Origin: Streptomyces viridochromogenes
GTDB taxonomy: Bacteria; Actinomycetota; Actinomycetes; Streptomycetales; Streptomycetaceae
NCBI RefSeq assembly: GCF_001270495.1
Contig: NZ_LGUR01000203.1
Location: forward strand, 1 to 64,000
Direction: 5' to 3'
DNA length: 64,000 bases
Under the pieces are notes generated by a model. That model worked only from the letters and a program-made list of their open reading frames with translations. It was not told the origin of the DNA and made no database searches. Positions 27,242 through 36,442 of the stretch are shown piece by piece. The first letter of the stretch is position 1. Every line of letters starts with the position of its first letter. The position numbers were made by a program, and so were the translations under genes.

Positions 27242-28180
27242 ATGATGATCCACATGACCAACTCCAGTGATCCCGCGACGCAGGCCGGGCCCACACAGGA
27301 CATAGCGGAAGCCTTCTTCGCTCGCTCCGGGGCGGGCCCGGATCCCGTCACCGTCCTCACCTACCCGGCCGGAGCCGATCGTCTCGCCCGTCGGGAGGCG
27401 CTGCGCCCGGTGTACGAGGCGATCGTGGCGCGGATCGGTCCGCCCACCCTGCTCGGCGGCTCCGTCGCAGGACCCAGCGTGCGGTGGTGCACCCGGGAGC
27501 GGATCGTGCTGCTGTCGGGCGACCGCAACCGCGTCGAGCTGTCGGTGCACGACGCCGACAAGTTCGTGGATGACGAATGGAACGCCTTCGAGCGCACTCG
27601 TCCCGGGCGCAAGGGAGAGCCCCACCGCTTCGACGCGCTGCCCTACACCTGGCAGCTCGACCGCAAGGGGCCCGGAAACGCTCCGGGGTGGACGTACAAC
27701 GGGGTGATGGTCGCCGGCAGCTGGGACCACGCGGTCACGGGCCTTGAGCTGATGCTCGGCTCGTGGGTGGAGCAGTATCCCGTGCAGTCCCCGGGAGACT
27801 GGATCGGCTTCACTCTGTGGACGTCCCGGGACTGGCGCCGCGACATGATCGTGTCGTACTCGCCGGCCGACCATGGGCGTGAACTGGCCGTCTGTATCCA
27901 TGACCGGGGTATCGAGCAGACCGGGGAGCGGCAGGCGCAGATGCGTGAGCGTGGCTGGCGCACCCTGGACGAGCATCAGTGGTGGCGGACCGCGTTGCCG
28001 GAGACGGATCCTGACGCGCCCCGGCTGATCGCCGAGCTCACCATCGCCGAATGCCTTGCCCGCAAGGCCACCTGTCCCGCCGAACTGCGGGCGCACGACA
28101 TCAGCGCGGGCGACAACGGCGAGCTGTGGCTCACCGGCCTCGGCCTGCCGACCCACCCCTCCCGGGGCGAGCACTTCTGA
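27242..28180 (+). CDS. Hypothetical protein (DUF6301-like)
   Basis: 312 residues, soluble. Start ambiguous: ATG at 27242, 27245 or 27254, none with a strong SD. It is rich in Trp and charged residues (WCTRERIVLLSGDRNRVELSV, YNGVMVAGSWDHAVTGLELML, WRTLDEHQWWRTALP). The pattern looks like Streptomyces proteins of the DUF6301 kind, an attribution made from memory of the family and not certain. No catalytic motif, membrane segment or signal peptide seen. Codon use matches its neighbours. Confidence 0.65.
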   Translation: MMIHMTNSSDPATQAGPTQDIAEAFFARSGAGPDPVTVLTYPAGADRLARREALRPVYEAIVARIGPPTLLGGSVAGPSVRWCTRERIVLLSGDRNRVELSVHDADKFVDDEWNAFERTRPGRKGEPHRFDALPYTWQLDRKGPGNAPGWTYNGVMVAGSWDHAVTGLELMLGSWVEQYPVQSPGDWIGFTLWTSRDWRRDMIVSYSPADHGRELAVCIHDRGIEQTGERQAQMRERGWRTLDEHQWWRTALPETDPDAPRLIAELTIAECLARKATCPAELRAHDISAGDNGELWLTGLGLPTHPSRGEHF

Positions 28181-28240
28181 GCCCCCGGGCAGGCGATACG
28201 GTGCGCCGGGCGTCCCCGGTCCGGCGTGCACCGGTCGGCC

Positions 28241-29071
28241 TCAGCCGAGGATGCGCTGAGGGACTGCCAGGTCCGGGTGGCCGAACAGACGGGTCAGGGC
28301 CGGCGGATCGTCCCGGCGGCAGGCATCGGCGACCTCGTCGATCAACCGGTCGTAATCCGGTCCGGTCGCGCCCTCGTAGGCCGCTGTCATGCGGCCCCAC
28401 TCGTCCCAGTTCAGGGTCTCGTGCTTGCGAAGCGCGGCGAGGTCGCGGACGGCGTTGCCGCTGATCTCGTGCGGTCCCCAGGCGTGGTCGGTGCCGGCGG
28501 TGCCGAAGGTGTGGGGATCGATGACGCCGTCCCGGTACCGGGCCCATGCTTCGCCGCCGGTGAGGAACTCCCCCGGAGCCAGGTCGTCGGGGCGGGCGAC
28601 GAAGTTGCCGCCGAGGTGTTCGGTGTCGACGCGCACCCATCGGCCCTGGTCGTCGTCCCGGTATTCGGTGATCCAGTGGTCGAAGCCGCGCCCCTGCTGG
28701 AAGTAGGTGCCGAAGCCGCACCGGGCGCGGGAGGCGACACCTCGGGCCCGCAGGATCGCGCAGGCGATCGTGGCGAAGTGACGGCAGGTGCCGATCACGC
28801 GGGTTCCGGGCGTGCGGGGCCGGTGCAGTGGTGCCGGATCCAGGTCGGTCAGTGTGGCGATCAGCTGGTTGACCGGCCGGATGTTCCTCTCGGCCATCCG
28901 GTCCTCGGAAATCCCCAATTCGGCGGCGTCCGTGGGCTGGAGGACCAGGCCCTGCACGGCGGCGCAGATACCGACGGGATCGTCCGGCAGTCCCTCGATG
29001 AGCGGGAGTTGCGTCGCGTCCAGGGTCGTCAACGGCCCGGGCTGCGCGTAGTCGAGCTTGTCATCGGCCAT
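28241..29071 (-). CDS. Transglutaminase-like superfamily protein
   Basis: 276 residues. A cysteine-protease-like transglutaminase core is visible: Cys96 in GTCRHFATIACAILRARG, His132 in FDHWITEY and Asp149 in RVDTEH, in the order and spacing of the family triad. No signal peptide, so cytoplasmic. No own SD; its ATG lies inside the last codons of the upstream MFS gene (11-nt overlap), so translation is coupled. Family members act as proteases, peptide amidases or crosslinkers; this one's substrate is unknown. Coupling to an exporter may mean the two deal with the same compound (inference). Confidence 0.85.
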   Translation of the reverse strand: MADDKLDYAQPGPLTTLDATQLPLIEGLPDDPVGICAAVQGLVLQPTDAAELGISEDRMAERNIRPVNQLIATLTDLDPAPLHRPRTPGTRVIGTCRHFATIACAILRARGVASRARCGFGTYFQQGRGFDHWITEYRDDDQGRWVRVDTEHLGGNFVARPDDLAPGEFLTGGEAWARYRDGVIDPHTFGTAGTDHAWGPHEISGNAVRDLAALRKHETLNWDEWGRMTAAYEGATGPDYDRLIDEVADACRRDDPPALTRLFGHPDLAVPQRILG

Positions 29072-30374
29072 GACCGGGCATCGCAGCGGTGGAGGGCTCC
29101 GTGTCCGCGTCCCTGGTGGCAGCGGTGGCGGAGCCGGCTCGGTGTGCGGCGACGGCCATGACCAGGACCGAGGCCAGGACGATCCCGGCGCCGACGTAGA
29201 GGGGTGCCCGGTAGCCGAGGCCCGCGGTGAGGGCCAGGCCCCCGAGCCAGGCGCCGAGGGCGTTGCCGAGGTTGGACGCGGACACGTTGGCGCTCGCGGC
29301 CAGTGCCGCCCCGTGGGCGTGGTCGGTGACGCGGGTGATCATGCCGGGGACGCCGGCGAACCCGGTCACCCCCATCAGGAACACGAGGATCACCGACGCG
29401 ACGGCGCTGTCGGCCAGGAGGCCGAACACGGCCAGGGTGAGGGTCAGTCCGAGCAGGGAGAGGAGCAGGGTGCGGTCACGGTCGTGGTCGGCCGCCCGCC
29501 CGCCGACCAGGTTCCCGACGACCAGGCCGACGCCGTAGACCATCAGCAGCCAGGCGACGTCGGCGGAGGAGAAGCCGCCGACCTCGGTGAAGGTGTAGGC
29601 GAGATAGGTGAAGGCGCCGAACATCCCGCCGTAGCCGAGCGCGGTGGCCGTCAGGGTCAGCCAGACCTGCCAGGACCGGAACGCACGGAGCTGGGCCCGC
29701 AGGCCGGCGTCCGGGAGCGGGCCGGGACGGCCGCCCGGTGCCGGGGGCGGCGGCGCCTGGCCCGCCCGGCCGGGGACGAGCGCGACGATGCCCGCCAGCG
29801 CGAGCACGCCGATCGCGGTGACCGCCCAGAAGGCCGCCCGCCAGCCCCAGCGCTCCCCGACCAGCGCGCCGAACGGCACGCCCAGCACGTTCGCCAGTGT
29901 CAGCCCGGCGAACATCACGGCCACCGCGCGGGACTTCCTCTCCGGCGCGACCAGGCTGCGCGCGACAAGCGAGCCGATCCCGAAGAACGAGCCGTGGCAG
30001 AGCGCCGCGACGATCCGCCCGAGCATCATCACCGGATAACTCGGCGCGATCGCGGACAACAGGTTGCCGATGACGAACAACGCCACCAGGCCAACCAGGA
30101 CCTGTTTTCTGGGCAGGCGTGCCGTGGCCGCGGTCAGCGCGATCGCGCCGATCGCGACGCTGAGCGCGTATCCGGAGATCAGCCGGCCGGCCGCCGCCTC
30201 GGACACCGCGAAGCTCGACGCGACCTGCGGCAGCAGCCCGGCGATCAGGAACTCGGTGAGCCCGATGCCGAAGCCGCCGAGTGCCAGGGCGATGAGTCCG
30301 CTCGGCATCCGACGCCGTTCGGTCATGCGTCCGGGTAAGAGGAAGTCCGGGTCCCCGGCCCTGGATTCGGTCAT
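29061..30374 (-). CDS. MFS exporter, DHA1/Cmx type
   Basis: 437 residues with 12 predicted membrane helices in two halves around a Pro/Gly-rich loop (~205-225). Motifs of drug/sugar efflux DHA1 carriers are present: the N-terminal GLTEFLIAGLLPQ, LISGYALSVAIGA, the RxxxR loop between helices 2 and 3 (RLPRKQV), and GRIVAALCHGSFFG. This matches Cmx/arabinose-efflux proteins that use the proton gradient to expel hydrophobic drugs. The ATG at 30374 has GAGG eight nt before it; the frame is open further upstream but with no transporter-like sequence. Couples to the transglutaminase-like gene downstream. Confidence 0.9.
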   Translation of the reverse strand: MTESRAGDPDFLLPGRMTERRRMPSGLIALALGGFGIGLTEFLIAGLLPQVASSFAVSEAAAGRLISGYALSVAIGAIALTAATARLPRKQVLVGLVALFVIGNLLSAIAPSYPVMMLGRIVAALCHGSFFGIGSLVARSLVAPERKSRAVAVMFAGLTLANVLGVPFGALVGERWGWRAAFWAVTAIGVLALAGIVALVPGRAGQAPPPPAPGGRPGPLPDAGLRAQLRAFRSWQVWLTLTATALGYGGMFGAFTYLAYTFTEVGGFSSADVAWLLMVYGVGLVVGNLVGGRAADHDRDRTLLLSLLGLTLTLAVFGLLADSAVASVILVFLMGVTGFAGVPGMITRVTDHAHGAALAASANVSASNLGNALGAWLGGLALTAGLGYRAPLYVGAGIVLASVLVMAVAAHRAGSATAATRDADTEPSTAAMPGHGR

Positions 30375-30567
30375 GGTGCCACCCTCACGCGTGGTGGCGG
30401 ATGCGGCCATGGACAAAGACCGACGGCGCTTGGACGAACGCGCCGGCGCACCGTGCACACCCGGGGCCCCGGATGTGCGGCGCCGGTGCGGCGGGAGCAA
30501 GCTGGAGGAGTGCCCGCTTCGCCCGGGCAGGGCCGCCTGACGCACCAGACCTGTGGGGAGATCCCGG

Positions 30568-31368
30568 ATGACTTCATTGGCGAACCTGCCGGAGGTCGTG
30601 TCACGCGAGGAGTGGCTCGCCGCCCGCAAGGAGCTGTTGGCCAGGGAGAAGGAGCTCACGCGGGCCCGGGACCGGGTCAACGCCGCGCGGCGGCGGCTGC
30701 CGATGGTCCGCGTCGACAAGCCGTACACCTTCGAGGGCCCGGACGGCCCGGTCGGCCTGCTGGATCTGTTCGAGGGGCGGCCCCAGCTGGTCATGCACCA
30801 CTTCATGTGGACCTACGACATCGACGCCGACGGCACCGAGCACCCCCGCGACACGGGGTGCAGCAGTTGCTCCTCCGCAGCCGACCAGATCCCCGCCCGA
30901 CTGCGGCAGCTGCACGTCCGCAACACGTCGCTGGTCGCGGTGAGCCGCGCACCCTACGAGAAACTCGCCGCGTACCGCGCGCGCATGGGGTGGACGTTCC
31001 CCTGGTACTCCTCGGCCGGCAGCGACTTCAACTACGACTTCCACGCCACCGTCGACGACCGGGTCGCTCCGGTGCAGGTCAACCTCCGTTCCGAGGCCGA
31101 GCTCGCCGAGGCCGGCACGGAGTGGTCGCAGGAGTGGCGGGGCGACTATCCGGGCATCAGCGCGTTCCTGCGGGTCGGCGACGAGGTCTTCCACACGTAC
31201 GCCACGTTCGGCCGCGGGATCGAGGAGTTCCACAACGGCTACCCGTACCTCGACCTCACCGCCCTCGGCCGCCAGGAGGCGTGGGAGGAGCCGGAGGGGC
31301 GCGCGGAACCTCTCGGGCTCGAGGTCGGCGGGCCAGGTATGCGGCTGCCCGACGAGTACGACGCCTGA
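30568..31368 (+). CDS. DUF899 thioredoxin-like protein
   Basis: 266 residues; ATG with GGGGAG upstream. The typical DUF899 pattern is present: EWLAARKELLAREKELTRARD at the N terminus, MVRVDKPYTFEGPDG, the strand LVMHHFMW, then GCSSCSSAAD at the thioredoxin-like CxxC position, and FPWYSSAGSDFNYDF. The fold is that of peroxiredoxin/thioredoxin relatives; no activity is established. Cytoplasmic. Divergent from the MFS gene upstream; the following MFS gene starts 57 nt downstream and may be co-transcribed. Confidence 0.9.
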   Translation: MTSLANLPEVVSREEWLAARKELLAREKELTRARDRVNAARRRLPMVRVDKPYTFEGPDGPVGLLDLFEGRPQLVMHHFMWTYDIDADGTEHPRDTGCSSCSSAADQIPARLRQLHVRNTSLVAVSRAPYEKLAAYRARMGWTFPWYSSAGSDFNYDFHATVDDRVAPVQVNLRSEAELAEAGTEWSQEWRGDYPGISAFLRVGDEVFHTYATFGRGIEEFHNGYPYLDLTALGRQEAWEEPEGRAEPLGLEVGGPGMRLPDEYDA

Positions 31369-31425
31369 CCGGCCGGTGGCGTGCCGGGCCGGGTCCGGGC
31401 GGTGGGCGGCGTTACCGTCGGCGCC

Positions 31426-32616
31426 ATGGACGGTGACCGCCGAGGGTGGCGTGCGTGTGTGCTCAGCGGGGCGGTGTTCGCCGTGTGCATGGCCGGCACC
31501 ACGCTCCCGACTCCCCTCTACGGCCACTACCAGGAGAAGTTCGGCTTCTCCGAGCTGATGGTCACCGTCGTCTACGCCGTGTACGCCTTCGCGGTCATCG
31601 GCGTGCTGCTGCTCGCGGGCAACGCCTCGGACACGGTGGGCAGACGCCCGGTGATCCGGTGGGGCCTGGGCTTCGCGGCCGCGAGTGCCGTCTGTTTCCT
31701 GTGCGCGACGGGGCTGGGCTGGCTGTTCGTGGGGCGGCTGCTGTCGGGGCTGTCCGCCGGTCTGCTCACCGGGGCCGCCACGGCGTACGTGATGGAGCTG
31801 GCGCCGCCCGGTGGCGCCGCCCGGGCCACCCTGGTGGCGACCGCCGCCAACATGGGCGGGCTGGGCTGCGGCCCGCTGCTTGCCGGAGTGCTGGCGCAGT
31901 ACGCCCCTTGGCCGCTGTATCTGCCGTTCGCCGTGCACCTCGCCCTGGTGGCGGGCGCGGCCGTCGTGCTGACGTCGCTTCCGGAGACCGTACGGGAGCG
32001 GAGTTCACCGCGTGCCGTACGGCCGCAACGGCCCAGCCTGCCCCCGCAGGTGCGGTCGGTGTTCGGGCCGGCCGCCACCGCCTCGTTCGTGGGCTTCGCC
32101 CTGTTCGGGGTGTTCACCTCGGTCAGCCCCGCGTTCCTCGCCCAGTCGCTGGACGAACGCAACCACGCCGTGAGCGGGCTGGTCGTGGCGCTGGCGTTCT
32201 TCGCCTCTACCGCCGGCCAACTGGCCGTCGACCGGGTGGGGGTCGGGCGATCGCTGCCACTGGGCTGTGCCGGGCTCCTCGCCGGGCTGGCGCTGCTCGC
32301 GGGCGCCCTGTGGGGCGACCTGCTGGTGCTGGTCGTGCTGAGCGCGGTCGTCGGCGGGGTGGGGCAGGGGCTGTCGTTCCGTGGGGCGCTGTCCTCGGTC
32401 GCCGCGGCGTCTCCGGCGGAGCAGCGCGCGGCAGTGATCTCGACTCTGTTCGTGGTGGCTTACACGGGCATCTCGGTGCCGGTGATCGGTGTGGGGGTGC
32501 TGGCGGAGCCGATGGGTCTGGAGGGCGCGGGGCTGGTCTTCATCGCCTGCATGACCGTCCTGGTCTCCACCGCGGCCGCCTATCTGCTGCGTCGGCCGGT
32601 ACCGGCGAGGACGTGA
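31426..32616 (+). CDS. MFS transporter
   Basis: 396 residues with 12 hydrophobic segments. The ATG at 31426 is preferred because MDGDRRGWRACVLSGAVFAV gives a normal cytoplasmic N terminus; a GTG at 31381 is possible, and neither has a strong SD. Motif A-like loop NASDTVGRRPVI lies between helices 2 and 3; LSGLSAGLLTGAATAYVMEL marks helix 4. The sequence is of the general drug:H+ antiporter type, substrate unknown. Follows the DUF899 gene on the same strand; the convergent arginase-family gene ends 4 nt beyond its stop. Confidence 0.88.
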   Translation: MDGDRRGWRACVLSGAVFAVCMAGTTLPTPLYGHYQEKFGFSELMVTVVYAVYAFAVIGVLLLAGNASDTVGRRPVIRWGLGFAAASAVCFLCATGLGWLFVGRLLSGLSAGLLTGAATAYVMELAPPGGAARATLVATAANMGGLGCGPLLAGVLAQYAPWPLYLPFAVHLALVAGAAVVLTSLPETVRERSSPRAVRPQRPSLPPQVRSVFGPAATASFVGFALFGVFTSVSPAFLAQSLDERNHAVSGLVVALAFFASTAGQLAVDRVGVGRSLPLGCAGLLAGLALLAGALWGDLLVLVVLSAVVGGVGQGLSFRGALSSVAAASPAEQRAAVISTLFVVAYTGISVPVIGVGVLAEPMGLEGAGLVFIACMTVLVSTAAAYLLRRPVPART

Positions 32617-32620
32617 CAAC

Positions 32621-33529
32621 TCACCTTGGCGGCAAGGGGAGTTGAGCACGGGCCCGCGCCGACAGCCCTCGGCGCAGGCACTCGGTGAGGCGGCGGGCGA
32701 TCGTACCGTCGGGGTCCAGGCGAGGATTGAAGATCGTGATGTCGAGTCCCACGGCTCCCGGGTCGCCCAGTGCCGTACGCAGCACGGTCTCCAGCTCTTC
32801 CCAGCTCAGCCCGCCGGGGAGGCGGTAGTCGACGGCGGGCATGACCGCGTCGTCCAGGACGTCGACGTCCAGGTGGACCCAGAACCCGGCTCGGGCACTC
32901 AGGCCCTCGACCGCCAGGCGTGCCGCCGCGGCGGCACCGGACGCGCGTACGCCGTCGAGGTCGATCGCGTGCAGCCCGGGCGAAAGCGGCTGCATCCCGG
33001 CCTGGGCCGATTCGTCGGCGTCGCGGAAACCGAACGCCACGACGTCCTCGTCCCGCAGCAGCGGGCCGCGGCCTTCGAGGTCGGCGAGCAGTTGGGGGCC
33101 GCGCCCCGTGACCAGGGCGAGGTCCATCGAGGCCACCTCGCCGAACGGCTCGGCCGACGGCTGGTAGAAGTCGGTGTGACCGTCGAGGAACAGCAGGCCG
33201 TGACGGGGGCCGCGGCGGCGCAGGGCGAGAAGGTTGCCGAGCAGGATGCTGCAGTCCCCGCCGAGGACGACCGGGAAACGGCCCGTGTCGAGGACGTCGC
33301 CGACGGTGTCGGCCAGGCCGGCGGAGTAGTCCGCGATGGCGTGCGGGTTGAGGACTCCGGTGCCGGCGTCCCGGGCCGGGTCGTAGGCGGGTGGTTCGAC
33401 ACGGCCGCTCCGCACCGCATCGAGGCCGTCCAGCAGACCGGCGTCGAGCAGGGCCGTCGGCAGGTCCTGGACCCCGGAGGGCCGCAGGCCGAGCACGGAC
33501 GGTGCCTCGATGATCGCGAGTTCCTGCAT
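32621..33529 (-). CDS. Arginase/ureohydrolase-family protein
   Basis: 302 residues. Metal-site motifs are recognisable: GGDCS (usual GGDHS), FLDGHTDFY (DxHxD) and HLDVDVLDD (DxDxxD). The first metal-ligand His is Cys here, while the others are kept, so one Mn site may be altered. The family hydrolyses guanidino compounds such as arginine, agmatine or formimidoylglutamate; without the His and with no catabolic neighbours I do not assign a substrate. The ATG has GAAAGGG upstream. Cytoplasmic. Confidence 0.85.
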   Translation of the reverse strand: MQELAIIEAPSVLGLRPSGVQDLPTALLDAGLLDGLDAVRSGRVEPPAYDPARDAGTGVLNPHAIADYSAGLADTVGDVLDTGRFPVVLGGDCSILLGNLLALRRRGPRHGLLFLDGHTDFYQPSAEPFGEVASMDLALVTGRGPQLLADLEGRGPLLRDEDVVAFGFRDADESAQAGMQPLSPGLHAIDLDGVRASGAAAAARLAVEGLSARAGFWVHLDVDVLDDAVMPAVDYRLPGGLSWEELETVLRTALGDPGAVGLDITIFNPRLDPDGTIARRLTECLRRGLSARARAQLPLPPR

Positions 33530-33805
33530 GTCCGGCCCTTTCCGCCGACCCCCTGTCCGCCGCCGCCCTCACTCACTGAACGCACTCAGCCGCTGTGCCG
33601 TTCAGCCACTCACTCCATCTGTGCCACATCTCGCGGGCGGCCACCACTCGTGACCGGCCGGGGCGGCAAGGGGACGCGACTCGCCGACGCCCGTGCCGTA
33701 GCACGCGCCGTCGAGAACAGTCCCCCTCTGGCCAGAACTCGCCCGTACGTGACCTGAGTTGACTCACGGTGATGCAGAGTTCAACTGCTACCGACGGTAA
33801 AGGCT

Positions 33806-33834
33806 TGATTCGCGAACCCCTGACACGTAGACCT
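33806..33834 (+). promoter_or_regulatory. Predicted vegetative (HrdB-type) promoter of the MHYT gene
   Basis: TTGATT (33806-33811) and TAGACC (33829-33834) with an exact 17-nt spacer, 40 nt before the ATG. Both match the Streptomyces principal-sigma pattern (TTGACN/TANNNT) apart from the last -10 base. The rest of the gene-free stretch 33530-33874 (345 nt) shows no other structure; a 90-codon minus-strand frame there is not credible. Confidence 0.55.
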
Positions 33835-33874
33835 GTCCTCCACAACAGGCCAGGACTCTGGGGGGAGTTGGCTC

Positions 33875-34753
33875 ATGCAAGGCACGGTTGACGGGTTCCG
33901 CTATGGTGCGGTGACCCCACTGGCGGCCTATCTGATGGCCTGCCTGGGAGGGGCGTTAGGACTGCGGTGCATCGTCCGGTCCCTGCTCAACGGAGAGTCG
34001 TGGAAGCCCGGTTGGCTGGCTCTCGGCGCCGCGTCGATCGGCTGCGGCATCTGGACGATGCACTTCATCGCCATGATCGGCTTCCAGGTCGAGGAGGCCC
34101 GGATCCGCTACGACGTGGGGCTCACCGTCCTCAGCCTCGCGGTGGCGATCGTCGTGGTCGGCGCCGGAGTGTTCATCGTGGGCTACCTGGGGGCGGGCAA
34201 GGGCGCGCTGACCTGCGCGGGCGTCATCACCGGGCTCGGGGTGGCGGCGATGCACTATCTGGGCATGGCGGCGTTGCGCCTCGACGGCAGCATCCGGTAC
34301 GACGCGCTCACGGTGGGCCTCTCCGTCGTGATCGCGATCGTCGCCGCGACCGCCGCGCTGTGGGCCGCCGTCACCGTCCGCGGCTTCCTGACCAGCCTCG
34401 GTGCCAGCCTGGTCATGGGCATCGCCGTGTCCGGGATGCACTACACGGGCATGGCCGCCGTCAGTGTGCATCTGCACGGCACGACCGGCGCCTCCTGGGC
34501 GGGCGACTCGCCCTCCTCGCTGCTGCTTCCCATGCTCCTGGGCCCGATCGTCTTCCTCGTACTGGCCGGGGTGGTGGTGATGTTCGACCCGCTTCTGGTC
34601 CTGGGCGAGGGCGGGCGGAGCCCGTCCGGCACGGCTCCCCGGACCCGGCCGGCCAACGGCGGCTCCGGGCAACGGCCCGGACGTGACCACGAGTTCGGGC
34701 CCACGGCGAACACGCCGCGGCCCAACCGGGAGTCGTACGCCCGTAAGTGGTGA
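33875..34753 (+). CDS. MHYT-domain integral membrane sensor protein
   Basis: 292 residues; ATG after the strong SD GGGGGGAG. Seven predicted membrane helices hold three MHYT-type repeats: MHFIAM (~68), MHYLGM (~128) and MHYTGM (~190). The His/Met sets are proposed to bind copper and sense O2, CO or NO near the outer membrane face. A hydrophilic, Pro/Arg-rich tail (~245-292) is cytoplasmic and has no GGDEF, EAL or kinase domain, so any output must go through a partner. Promoter predicted 40 nt upstream. Confidence 0.92.
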   Translation: MQGTVDGFRYGAVTPLAAYLMACLGGALGLRCIVRSLLNGESWKPGWLALGAASIGCGIWTMHFIAMIGFQVEEARIRYDVGLTVLSLAVAIVVVGAGVFIVGYLGAGKGALTCAGVITGLGVAAMHYLGMAALRLDGSIRYDALTVGLSVVIAIVAATAALWAAVTVRGFLTSLGASLVMGIAVSGMHYTGMAAVSVHLHGTTGASWAGDSPSSLLLPMLLGPIVFLVLAGVVVMFDPLLVLGEGGRSPSGTAPRTRPANGGSGQRPGRDHEFGPTANTPRPNRESYARKW

Positions 34754-34834
34754 GCCGGGGGCGGGAGTGCGGCGACGCGCCGGGCCCGCGCTCCCCCTGC
34801 TCGGCCTTCTCTAGATCATTGTTACGGTGCACGG

Positions 34835-36337
34835 GTGTCTGACTCCTCACGCGATACCGCCGAGGGCGCCGGCTGGGGCGCCGCCGAACTCGGCACGTAC
34901 AAGCGGCTGATGCCGCACAAGGTCGAGAAGATCTCCTGGCTCGACCCCAGGATGCTGTGGGCCGCCCGCAACGGCGTCCTGGCGTCCTGGTTCGGGGACC
35001 CCACGGGCCGTACCCGCAGCCGGTGGGTGGCACAGCGGACGGCCGCCGGGGCGCCCGCCGACAAGGTGATCCGGCGCGACGACCCGGACCGGTTTTCCTT
35101 CCTCGTCATCGGCGACACTGGAGAGGGCGACGATCCCCAATACGCCGTCGTTCCGGGCCTGTTGAAGACGGGTCAGGACACCCGGTTCGCGGTCATCGCG
35201 AGCGATGTGATCTATCCGGTCGGCAGCGCCGACGACTACGGCACCAAGTTCTTCCGGCCGTACCAGGACTACCAGGCCCCGATCTACGCGATACCGGGCA
35301 ACCACGACTGGTACGAGGACCTCGGCGCGTTCATGCGCGTCTTCTGCGACGACGCCCCGCCCCTCCCGCGCGAGCCCGCACCGCGTCCGCCCAGCCGGGC
35401 CTGGCTGCGGTCGCTGCTGTGGCACCGCCCCCGCAAGGGAGACGGTCAACGGCTGGCCGAGCACGGGAAGTTGAGGTCGGCGGACGTCCAGCGGGCCGTC
35501 CAGCCGGGACCCTACTGGGCGATCGACGCCGGGCCGGTGCGGATCGTCGGCATCGACACCGGGCTGCTCGGGACCCTCGACGCCGAGCAGGGCGCCTGGC
35601 TGCGGGAGGTGTCGAAGGATCCCCGCCCGAAGATCCTCATCACGGGCTCACCCCTGTACGTGGACGGCGAACACCACCCCTGTGCGATCGAGGGCGGCGG
35701 GACCGTCGACGAGATCGTCCGTGACCCGGCGCACCGCTATGTCGCGGCGATCGGCGGGGACATCCACAACTACCAGCGCTACCCGGTCCAGGTCCACGGC
35801 CGCACGATCCAGTACGTGGTCGCGGGCGGCGGCGGCGCGTTCATGCACGCCACGCACACCATCCCGCGGGTCGACATCGCGAACGTCACCGAGAAGGAGT
35901 TCCGCTGCTATCCGCTGCGCGGCGACTCCCTGGCCTTCTACAGCACGCTGTACGGCCGCCGGCTGCGCCTGCGCCGCTTCTTCACCCTCACCGAGGCCGA
36001 GGCGTCGGCCGTCGTCGCCGAGCGGCTCGGCATCCCGCTGACCCGGGCCCAGCAGACCACGGCCCGCCTCACCTGGCGCACCCGTCTGGTCGCCGGCCTG
36101 CTCGGCGCCGGCCGGCGCCCCGACCGCACGGCGCGGTTCCGCCTCCCCGTGCGCAAGATCTACACGCAGTTGTTCTCACCGAGCTCGGCGACCTACAGCC
36201 CGCCGTTCTTCAAGTGCTTCCTGCGCCTGGACGTCACGCCGGAGACCGTCCGCCTGCGCTGCTACGCCGCCACCGGCAGCCGGGCGCAGGAGGTCGACCC
36301 GCCGGTCGAGGACGAGGTCACGATCCCCTTGAACTGA
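34835..36337 (+). CDS. Metallophosphoesterase family protein
   Basis: 500 residues from GTG. The calcineurin-like phosphoesterase core spans ~85-340: VIGDTGEG, SDVIYP (the GD position reads SD, Asp kept), PGNHDWYE and a C-terminal GGDIHNYQRY. The strand before it reads ITGSPLYV where many relatives have a metal-binding His. N-terminal ~80 and C-terminal ~150 residues are extensions of unknown use. No signal peptide. Such proteins hydrolyse phosphomono- or diesters; specificity cannot be given. The last bases of the gene are duplicated just downstream. Confidence 0.85.
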   Translation: MSDSSRDTAEGAGWGAAELGTYKRLMPHKVEKISWLDPRMLWAARNGVLASWFGDPTGRTRSRWVAQRTAAGAPADKVIRRDDPDRFSFLVIGDTGEGDDPQYAVVPGLLKTGQDTRFAVIASDVIYPVGSADDYGTKFFRPYQDYQAPIYAIPGNHDWYEDLGAFMRVFCDDAPPLPREPAPRPPSRAWLRSLLWHRPRKGDGQRLAEHGKLRSADVQRAVQPGPYWAIDAGPVRIVGIDTGLLGTLDAEQGAWLREVSKDPRPKILITGSPLYVDGEHHPCAIEGGGTVDEIVRDPAHRYVAAIGGDIHNYQRYPVQVHGRTIQYVVAGGGGAFMHATHTIPRVDIANVTEKEFRCYPLRGDSLAFYSTLYGRRLRLRRFFTLTEAEASAVVAERLGIPLTRAQQTTARLTWRTRLVAGLLGAGRRPDRTARFRLPVRKIYTQLFSPSSATYSPPFFKCFLRLDVTPETVRLRCYAATGSRAQEVDPPVEDEVTIPLN

Positions 36338-36368
36338 TCACGGGCGCCCTTTGAACTGATCGCGGGCG
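36329..36368. repeat. Short imperfect direct repeat at the end of the phosphoesterase gene
   Basis: TTGAACTGATCACGGGCG (36329-36346) recurs as TTGAACTGATCGCGGGCG (36351-36368), one mismatch in 18. The first copy contains the stop codon. Probably a replication-slippage duplication. Confidence 0.7.
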
Positions 36369-36442
36369 GCGGGAACAGCGCGGGCCGTGATCGAGTTGGC
36401 ACCGCCGTAAGCGCCATTGAGAGTTCAATGACGGAGGGGTTC

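Noticed and set aside
27095..28231. N-terminal 379-codon extension of the minus-strand DHFR-like frame
   Set aside because: Lies antisense to a better-supported gene, shows no domain, and the GTG at 27094 has a good SD just where the DHFR fold begins.
33573..33845. 90-codon minus-strand frame in the intergenic region
   Set aside because: Arg-rich composition, no SD, and it covers the predicted promoter of the MHYT gene.
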